Positions 57,420 to 64,000 of a stretch of 64,000 nucleotides of DNA are shown one piece after another (the stretch's first letter is position 1; every line of letters begins with the position of its first letter). This DNA comes from Rutpela maculata (Eukaryota > Arthropoda > Insecta > Coleoptera > Cerambycidae), in the NCBI GenBank assembly GCA_936432065.2, contig OW386286.2, positions 262,899,987 to 262,963,986 of the forward strand, in the 5' to 3' direction. The position numbers were made by a program, and so were the translations under genes. The notes beneath the pieces were generated by a model. The model saw only the letters and a program-made list of their open reading frames with translations, was not told the origin of the DNA and searched no databases.

Positions 57420-58170
57420 TTGCAAGGTGAATCTGACCCCTCAACACTTTTACACTTACAGAAGGAGCAACGGCTTAATTCATTTTCTCTACAAATGCAT
57501 GAGGAATTGGCACATTTTAAACAACTACATGCCCCATCAAAGTCAACGGGATATTTTTTAAGGTCTTTTCTAGCACCAAATCATCTTCTATCACGTCAAA
57601 ACCAAATTCACAGGGGTTTAAGCAAACAACCATGTCATCCATACAGTGTTGCTGAAGGTATGTGTAGAAATAAGATCTCAACAAATGCCCCTTAGCACTT
57701 CTGCTTGTAGGTGGCAAATCTTCAATATCTTTATTCTTTCCATGATGATACAGCCACAGTCTGGGTTCATAGAGAGATCTGCAAGATGACCTCTTTCGTA
57801 ATAGCTGCAGGTTTAAAGCTTTTTTCTATCTCATCATAGTCATGTGATACTCCAAAGTTCTCCAACTATGCTGTAGATGCAATATTAAGAGCTGCTTTCT
57901 TGCTACCAAACTTACTTGTATAATCTGATCCAGATAGTGCATGAATGGCTGGAAGCCAAGAGCATAAGTTTTGGCCCATTTTTTGATGACTGGCATGAAC
58001 AGGCAAAAGTCGTATGGAATCACCAACTCCAGTGCGTACCCACATTTCTTCTACACCAAGTTGATGAAGAGTAGCCCAGTGAAATTATGCTAAAACCTTT
58101 ATGTCTGTGTCAGCACTCACAAGAACAATTGGCATGCGTGCTTTGAATGAATCAGCATTCTAAAGTCAGC
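57420..58170 (-). pseudogene. TE-encoded protein with PIN/XPG-like segment and Cys-rich tail
   Basis: The minus strand reads RMPIVLVSADTDIKVLA (an Asp pair typical of PIN/XPG-like nuclease folds), a stop, then EEMWVRTGVGDSIRLLPVH and LSGSDYTSKFGSKKAA. The last resembles the GxDY region of XPG/FEN-type nucleases. LENFGV follows, then in other frames HLLRSYFYTYLQQHC and CEFGFDVIEDDL. The end is Cys-rich: CSCLKC, then CIC, then CSFCKC. There are at least three stops and several frameshifts. Similar uncharacterised proteins occur in animal DNA transposons. XPG-type nucleases are known from Academ elements, but membership there is only a guess. Confidence 0.6.
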
Positions 58171-58195
58171 TTCATTTACTGACAAACATAATAAA

Positions 58196-58583
58196 TAGTT
58201 TAAAAAACTAAAAAACACGCTTTTATAAATACTGCACTAAAAAGCAAAAAATAATCATCGAACCTGTTCTCTCTGTCTACCCCGTAAGGGCCTTAGTGTA
58301 AGCTGTGTTTTTAATTAAGCATAATATTTGAGTATAAAAGCGTGGGGCGTTCTTCATTTAATCTAATGATGTCTTCCGTGTTTTAATTATCGAAACTGTT
58401 CGAAATAGCGTTCGAAAAGCGCCCCACGCTTTTATACTCAAAAATTATGCTTAATTAAAAACACGGCTTACACTAAGACCCTTACGGGGTAAACAGGAAG
58501 AACAGGTTCGATGATTATTTTTTGCTTTTTAGTGCAGTATTTAAAAAAGCATGTTTTTTTAGTTTTTTAAACTATTAATTTAT
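58196..58583. repeat. Palindrome nested in T3, about 165 bp arms
   Basis: TAGTTTAAAAAACTAAAAAA at the left is matched at the right. The arms share GAACCTGTTC, CCCGTAAGGG (CCCTTACGGGG), TTTTTAATTAAGCATAAT and ATAAAAGCGTGGGGCG in inverted form, with a ~60 bp centre. The arms are nearly identical, so it is a relatively young MITE-like insertion in an old element. Confidence 0.85.
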
Positions 58584-58680
58584 TTTTTTACTTTTTAGTC
58601 TCATATTTAGGAGAGAATTTTGGTACTTTCGAAAAAACAAACAATTTGTTAAATTTAGACCGGATAATTTCAATCAAATC

Positions 58681-58900
58681 CGACGATAATTAATAAAACC
58701 TATCCGCCATTTTGAATTTTTAGGTTTTGATTACGTATTTGTTTTTTACTTATCAAGCCCTCTCTTTTGATACCCATATCAAGGGAATACGACGATAATT
58801 GATAAAACCATGTTGACGCCGCCATTTTGAATTTTTAAGTTTTGATCACATATTTGTTTTCTACTTGTCAAGCCCTTTCTTTTGATACCTATATCAAGGG
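58681..58900 (+). repeat. Two-unit direct repeat, period about 109 bp, in T3
   Basis: CGACGATAATTAATAAAACC, then CGCCATTTTGAATTTTTA, then TATCAAGCCCTCTCTTTTGA recur from ~58790 with minor changes. A degraded third start (ATCCGCCATCTTGG) follows at ~58921. Confidence 0.75.
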
Positions 58901-59341
58901 GGTTGTAAAGAAAAATGACAATCCGCCATCTTGGGGAAGCGGCTATTTTGAACGTATTATAATATTAAGAATACTATATTGTATTGTCATCAGAGATACA
59001 CACAATTGCCAAATTTCATGATGATACAACAATTAGAAGTGGGTGAAATTCAGTTCCTTAGATTGTTTACTTACATAGATACAGGTGAACCTAATACCCA
59101 TTACTTGGATCGACAGCACCTTCCATTAGCAAAGGTAAAATTGGTATAAAAAGTGCAAGTTTTATGAAAATCGGTCAAGTATTAACAGAGATATAAGCAG
59201 TTCTTTTGATCGAGCTGCCGCCATCTTTGATGACGTCATAACGGGTAAATGTACCAGGTGGCGGATGTCAGAAATACTTACCAAGACACCTACTAAGTAT
59301 TCCTGAAAACAAAATCTCCCTACTCAAAATATCCTACAGAA

Positions 59342-61003
59342 GTAAGTACAAGTACAGTGTTAATAATGTTAACTCAGATTTAAGTGATGTTAAACACGGC
59401 GTGCCTCAAGGATCTGTACTGGGGCCTATCCTATTCATATTATTTATCAACGATATTTGTCAATTTCTTCAGCCTTATAATTGTGTTCTCTTTGCAGACG
59501 ATACAACATTGATTGCTTCAAATAAGGATTGTACTTCTCTTAGTAATAACTTACAGCAAATTGAGGAAATTGCTGACAAATGGTTTACTACAAATAAACT
59601 AAAATTAAACAGTAATAAATCACAGAAACTTGTTGTATCGTCTAATCACAGCATCACACATGGAGAAAACGTTAAGCTGTTAGGCGTTACAATAGATGAT
59701 AAACTGAATTGGTGTGGTCATGTTGACGTTCTAGGCAAATCACTGTCTAGTATAATTTTTTTATTACGCCAGTTGAGGTTAGTATTGGGTGTTAACACAC
59801 TACTTTCAATATATTTTGCACTATTTCATTCTCGCATTTCTTATGCAGTAATCTTATGGGGAAATTCAAGTAATGCCATAAAAATATTTCGGCTCCAAAA
59901 AAGAGCGGTTAGAACAATTGCTGGAATTAATAAAAATAGCGAACACTGTCAGCCACTATTCTTAAAATTTGACATAATGCCTTTACCATCTTTATATATA
60001 TATATATATATTTTTCCCTTATCGAAATACATAAAAACATTAGTAGTTTTGATACTCCTTCTGATATCCACAGTTACAGAACAAGATCTGCAGATTTACT
60101 AAGGAACCCTCGTTTTAGGCTAAAAAAATCAGAAAACAATTCATTAAACCTTAATCTGTATAATAAACTACCACCTGAAGTTAAATTACTAAATTTAAAC
60201 CCCTTGGGGCGAGCGTAGATGCGACTTCAATGTGAATATCAGTCGATATTCCGTTGAAGCAACGTCGAGCGCGGTTAGTACTTGGATGGGTGACCCACCT
60301 ATCTTGGGAAATACAGCGTTCTCGTCCCACCTTCTAGAGGCTTGTATATCAGTGTATACTCGGAAGTTACGTAATTTCAGACGAGGATTACGTAGTGGAT
60401 ATACCATCCTTCGGAGGGGATGTAAAGCAGGCGGTCCCTTGTCTATTAAATGTTAGGCAAGTAAAAGATCCCTACTCTTCTTAAGGGAAGAGGTTCGGCA
60501 AAATTTCCAGGTTGGGGGTAGCTCGTCTCCTGGCGTCGGTGATAGGCCCTGGTAGCGGAAATAGGCCGACGTTAAATAATTATAATAAAAAAAAACCCTT
60601 TAAAAACGCTGTTAAAAGAATTATACTGAATCACTGTTTTTATTCAGTTGATGATTATTTAAAGTCATCACTTTAATAAATATTAATTTATAAGTATCTA
60701 CAGTTAAGCATTTTATATTGATGTGGAGGAGACTTAGTCTTACAGACTTTTATTATTATTATTATTTACTACTTATTACTTTTTTCTTACTTGTTACTAT
60801 ATGATAATCAATGTACTGTAAGAGTGTAAGATAGCTTTCGTTTTATACCGTACTGATTACAAAATCTGTGATATTTACCCCTTTTTTCTTTTTTTGTTAT
60901 TATTATTTTTGTCTAGTTGACTTGCTACAAATGTACAAACATGTATATAATGTGGTTAAATAAACGCTATCTATCTGTCTATCTATCTATTTATCTATCT
61001 ACA
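59342..61003 (+). pseudogene. Non-LTR retrotransposon (Jockey/CR1-like) 3' part, interrupted by a SINE
   Basis: The longest intact coding stretch of the window (59401-60102, 233 residues as opened) shows RT motifs: HGVPQGSVLGPILFILFIND, then CVLFADDTTL with the catalytic FADD, then LLGVTIDDKLNW and FRLQKRAVRTIAGI. A (TA)n expansion at ~59995-60010 shifts the frame. The sequence continues in another frame to NKLPPEVKLLNLN. The SINE at 60206 interrupts, then PFKNAVKRIILNHCFYSVDD resumes and stops near 60677. The 3' UTR ends at ~61003 in a (TCTA)n tail. It is truncated at T3 on the 5' side. Confidence 0.9.
60206..60592 (+). repeat. 5S rRNA-derived SINE inserted in the LINE
   Basis: The head matches 5S rRNA: GTTGAAGCAACGTCGAGCGC, then GGTTAGTACTTGGATGGGTG, then ACC, with outer GGGGCGAG and CTCGTCCC able to close the 5S stem. 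A ~260 bp body and an A-rich tail (ATAATAAAAAAAAA) follow. It is flanked by AAACCCCTT (60197-60205) and AAACCCTTT (60593-60601), a target duplication with one base difference. The LINE reading frame continues across it. The intact A and C boxes would provide an internal Pol III promoter. Confidence 0.85.
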
Positions 61004-61365
61004 GGTCTAAGTATAGTAGAAAGCGAATAAAGTTTCAGTTTTTACAGCTTTTACTTAAACTATTATTTTTTTATATTTAATTAGTAATTAGTTATTATGA
61101 ATATTGTAGGCTATACAATTTACCAAAACTTTTGTTTAAACAATCTCCACGGTGAACTGTTTTAAAATTACAGCAGATAGAATTTTGGAAATGAAACTTC
61201 AGGAAAATGTCTGTCCCGTTTTTACGACGTTATTAATGCTCATAATTAATTTTGCATAATCAATAAAATGGACAGATAATAAACTGTCAATTTACACTCC
61301 TTATATTGTCAGGCATCAGCGTTTTCGAAAAAATTTTATTAACAAAATTTTAAGCACTATACATA
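61004..61365. repeat. Spacer with a fragment of the 29690 family
   Basis: TTAGTTATTATGAATATTG, TACCAAAACTTTTGTTTAAAC and TAAAATTACAGCAG at 61085-61175 match 30010-30105. The remainder is unassigned. Confidence 0.55.
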
Positions 61366-63618
61366 GTACAGTACCTAGAGGTAAAAAATATGTAAAATTT
61401 TGGAATAATTTCATATGCAATGATAATTTTTTTTATGGGTTATTATTGTAGTAAAAGGTATCGTCTTCAGTTTCAATATGGTCTGGGATACTTGCTCTTG
61501 CCCGCAAGGGGTGAAAACTACCTCTAAATTTGAATATTGAATATTTGAAAAAGTGTTACTAATTTATTATTGAAACTTATAAGATAGTTATGTTTTTGGG
61601 ATCGCTGATTCTAAATCTAAAGTCAAAATATAAAATTCAAAATGACAGCTCTAATATGGCGGGTGATTTTTTTTTAAAACAAGTGCTTTAAACAGACAAA
61701 ATAAATTGAGCATCTAGGTGATGCTATATATTAACGAAAAACAGCATTTTTGAAAGATCGGTCATAACTTCTATATTTTTTGTTATGTAGAAACAAACAA
61801 AAAAGTCATTTTAATGATTGATTAATTATCTCTAATTTTGTTTTTTAGAATTTCTTGTGGAAATGTCACAGTTTCTAAGATATTCAACATTTTAAACTAA
61901 ATATTTCATCCTAAAAACGGTCGGATGCCACTTATAAAATTAAATATTTCCGAAACTGTCAACCCTACACGAATATATATGAAGAAAAATTTATTCTCAG
62001 TTTATAAGCTTCATCTTTAATGTCCACTATATTTTCTCTAAAACGAATATTTATTGAGATATTTGCAGAAAAACAAAAATGTTACGTTTTGTCAAAAATT
62101 CCTTTACAGTCTAAGATGCATCTTTTTTCTAAAGCAAGCGCTATAAGCGGACGAAAAAATTTAAGCATCTAGGTCATACTATATATTAACGAAAAACAGT
62201 ATATAGGAATATATTTTTTTAATTGATGACTACTTACGTTAACAAAATAGCGACGTTTTCATCAAATAAATTTGAAAAATTAAATTGTTTCAATCATAAC
62301 TTCTTTGTTTTTTTACTTCCACGTCCAGTGGAAGCATAGTAACGACAAAAAAATTTTTAAAAATTTTTATTGTCCAAATAGGCTTAAAATGTCATGAAAC
62401 GTCGAGATTTTAAGTTTGAGCGAAAAAAAATTTCTGTCTGTCGGTCTGTCTGTCTGTAACTTTTTTTTGTGCGCACGTTTACTCTGGAACCGTTTAAGAT
62501 ATTGACTTGAAATTTGGTACACATATGTACTTTAACAAGATCTACAACTAGATTATATTTTCATCTTGTTCCGTCGAAGGGTTGAGGGGTAAATTGGGGT
62601 AAATTTGGGGTAAATGGGTAAATCAAGCAGGTAAGAGTCCATGAAATTGGTATTTAGTATATACAAGAGAAGCTAAGGTCTCAAAAAAATTTTTGGCATT
62701 AGCCACCCCCATTGCAACCCCCACCTCCTCCTTATTAAAGGGGTTGAAAAAAAATTGTGATTTAGTGTATGCACAGGAACCAGAAACCTCAAAATATTTT
62801 TTACTTCATCCACCACCCACTACCACCCCCTATCACCACCCCCACCCCACTACCGATGTGGGGTATCGTTTTATGGGTTTTTGTGGTAGAGGATTTCAAA
62901 TATTATATTATTAAAGTTCCATAAACAATTATTTTTACATACAAAGTTTTTTCGTTGTGAGTGACTTGGATAGAGAATCTGGATGTGGAAGTAGTGATTC
63001 CTTGGGCAGCGGTTTTTTTAAGCTAGTGAAATAGAAAAATCATTTGAAGACCTTATTAAGCCTTTCATTTCGGTTCTTACCGCTTTTGACGTAAGTGCAG
63101 TAGTTTCTGAGATATTTAACATTTTAACTAAATACTTCGTCCTATAGATGTTCGGACACCACCTTTATACTTTCAGATCTCCGAAACCGTTAACTCTACA
63201 GTAATTAGAAAAAAAAACGAAATTCATCCTCAATTTAGTAGCTTTCTTATTTGTCTATAGCATGTTTTCGCTCAATATAATACTTTTCGATTTATTTGAT
63301 GAATATTATTTTGAAATACTTTTTTTTAAGCTAAAATTCCAATTTTCAAGTCGTTATACTTACAGTTTATCTATCAATTTTTATTAAAAGTTGCATAGAA
63401 CTTCTTCTCCTAATTTTATTTTCTTTCAGTTCCAATGTTTTCAATTTTTTCTTAGTTGCCACCCTCTGGAAAAGGGTGGCATTCACTCCCTTTAAATTAG
63501 CAAGTCGCCGCACAATATAGAAACTTTTCTTTGATGCATTTACTGTTAAGTTGCCAAAAATGAACGAAATCTGTTTCGTATGGCATTATTCCGAAGTTAA
63601 AACCTCTAGGTACTGTAC
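61366..63618. mobile_element. Family A copy A3, interrupted by a family B repeat
   Basis: The ends GTACAGTACCTAGAGG and CCTCTAGGTACTGTAC are perfectly inverted over 16 bp, with flanking TA. Without the nested repeat it is ~1.54 kb. An internal direct duplication (GAGCATCTAGGTGATGCTAT near 61705, AAGCATCTAGGTCATACTAT near 62160) gives a period of ~455 bp, as in A1. It encodes no protein. Confidence 0.85.
62309..63019 (+). repeat. Family B dispersed repeat, full-length, nested in A3
   Basis: It runs from TTACTTCCACGTCCAG and GTGGAAGCATAGTAACGAC through TCTGTCTGTCGGTCTGTC, GTGCGCACGTTTACTCTGG, the C-rich block and CCGATGTGGGGTATCG to GGGCAGCGGTTTTTTT. It interrupts the family A phrase CTTCTTTGTTTTTT / ATGCTATAGAAA within a T run, so a target duplication cannot be separated from the T's. 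Confidence 0.9.
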
Positions 63619-63719
63619 TAACATACGACTATATTTTCACGAATAACTTGAAAAATATATAAGTTTGTTCTAAACACAAAACATTATAGAACTTTTTGTT
63701 GCATTTCTGAAAGATGTTA
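63619..63719. other. Short spacer
   Basis: Nothing recognised. Confidence 0.3.
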
Positions 63720-64000
63720 TAATAGTACATTGTAATACAAGTGTGGCAAGGGCTTCATTGCAAAACGGTGTATGAAAGTAGGAACACGAGCGCGGCGAGT
63801 GTTCCTATCATACGAGTTTTGCAATGAGGCTTGCCACATGTGTGTTACAATTATTTTCTCTACGGTTGTGAAGTTATTTTCCTTAAAGTCTTTCAAAATT
63901 TTAAATTTTTAAATTCTTTGCCACACGGCGTGTGACAAAGTGACACTTTCCACAGTCATTTCAAAGTTAGAAAATTTGACTTTCAACACAATCGTGGAAA
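63720..64000. repeat. Family C dispersed repeat, longer copy running off the window
   Basis: It is the reverse complement of 1380-1597 plus a GC-rich palindromic insert (GAACACGAGCG / CGCGGCGAGTGTTC) in its centre. It contains TGTGGCAAGGGCTTCATTGC, CAATGAGGCTTGCCACATG, CTACGGTTGTGAAGTTATTT, CACACGGCGTGTG and GTTAGAAAATTTGAC. It continues past base 64000. Confidence 0.75.

Larger units (their letters stand above)
56979..59339. mobile_element. T3: 2.4 kb TIR element carrying PIN/XPG-like coding remains
   Basis: CTGTAGGAAATGTTGAG at the left pairs with CTCAAAATATCCTACAG at the right. The TIRs run ~190 bp and share CAGGAATACTTAGTAGGTGTC, split as CAGGAATACTTAGTAGG and TGTC, then CACCTGGTACATTT, AAGATGGCGGC and TTAATACTTGAC. 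Inside are a decayed minus-strand gene (57420-58170), a nested ~390 bp palindrome, and a ~109 bp tandem duplication near 58681-58900. The right end abuts LINE sequence, as does T1's. Confidence 0.8.

Noticed and set aside
56979..59339. Firm assignment of T3 to the Academ superfamily
   Set aside because: The XPG-like segment is suggestive, but no Academ transposase, helicase or diagnostic target duplication is visible.
62693..62914. Recurrent Pro/Thr-rich open frames in family B repeats
   Set aside because: They arise from the CCACCC-rich block, contain stops in other copies and do not keep one frame.

Overview
The window looks like 64 kb of repeat-rich intergenic DNA from an arthropod, most likely an insect. 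It is strongly AT-rich. It has no bacterial gene organisation, and I found no convincing intact host gene. The order cannot be fixed from the sequence. The insect reading rests on Tc1/mariner-type elements with TACAGGG termini, DUF4817/DDE-like transposase remnants, tRNA- and 5S-headed SINE-like repeats, short Helitron ends, non-LTR retrotransposon fragments with reverse transcriptase or RNase H remains, and a Gypsy-style solo LTR.

Almost everything recognisable is mobile DNA, and most of it is palindromic (fold-back). From left to right: 0-9 kb holds a fold-back with a tRNA-like core, a 1.3 kb TIR element (T1) carrying the tail of a transposon protein, and a LINE 3' end. 9-17 kb holds a MITE-like element, a 1.5 kb TIR element (family A copy A1), an adjoining 1.3 kb near-perfect palindrome, and two inverted copies of a 0.7 kb dispersed repeat (family B). 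17.8-20.8 kb is a decayed mariner-like element with TIRs of about 480 bp inside an older palindrome, followed by a tRNA-derived SINE. 21-24 kb holds a Helitron end, a LINE with an RNase H remnant, and a fold-back. 26.7-29.3 kb is a nested palindrome. 29.7-34.4 kb holds a Helitron-like element, a solo LTR, and a satellite array invaded by a 5S-related SINE. 36-40.6 kb holds a fold-back, an inverted duplication of a gene fragment with an intron (T2), and small tandem repeats. 41.8-45 kb is family A copy A2 with a 1.5 kb palindrome nested in it. 48.2-52 kb is the most striking block. 54.8-61 kb holds a reverse-strand LINE, a TIR element with PIN/XPG-like and Cys-rich protein remains (T3), and a LINE interrupted by a 5S-headed SINE. 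61.4-63.6 kb is family A copy A3 with a nested family B copy.

The standout is 50301-51712. It is a 1.4 kb inverted repeat with two 682 bp arms that look identical. It is built from a 480 bp monomer and flanked by a 14 bp direct repeat, AAATGATTCAAAAA. Each monomer contains what reads as a complete type I hammerhead ribozyme: a 6 bp stem I, CTGACGA, a 4 bp stem II, GAAA, and a self-complementary stem III followed by the cleavage-site C. This is the architecture expected of a retrozyme-like (self-cleaving, retroposed satellite) element, here arranged head-to-head. It sits in one arm of an older palindrome. A mariner-like element occupies the exact central TA of that same palindrome.

A second theme is that three TIR or inverted elements (T1, T2, T3) carry decayed pieces of what seems to be one transposon-encoded protein family. 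Its features are a PIN/XPG-like segment, a conserved H-x-(L/K)-R-x-x-Y segment, and either a Cys-rich or an acidic tail. No intact protein is preserved. Coordinates of repeat edges were read by eye and may be off by several bases.
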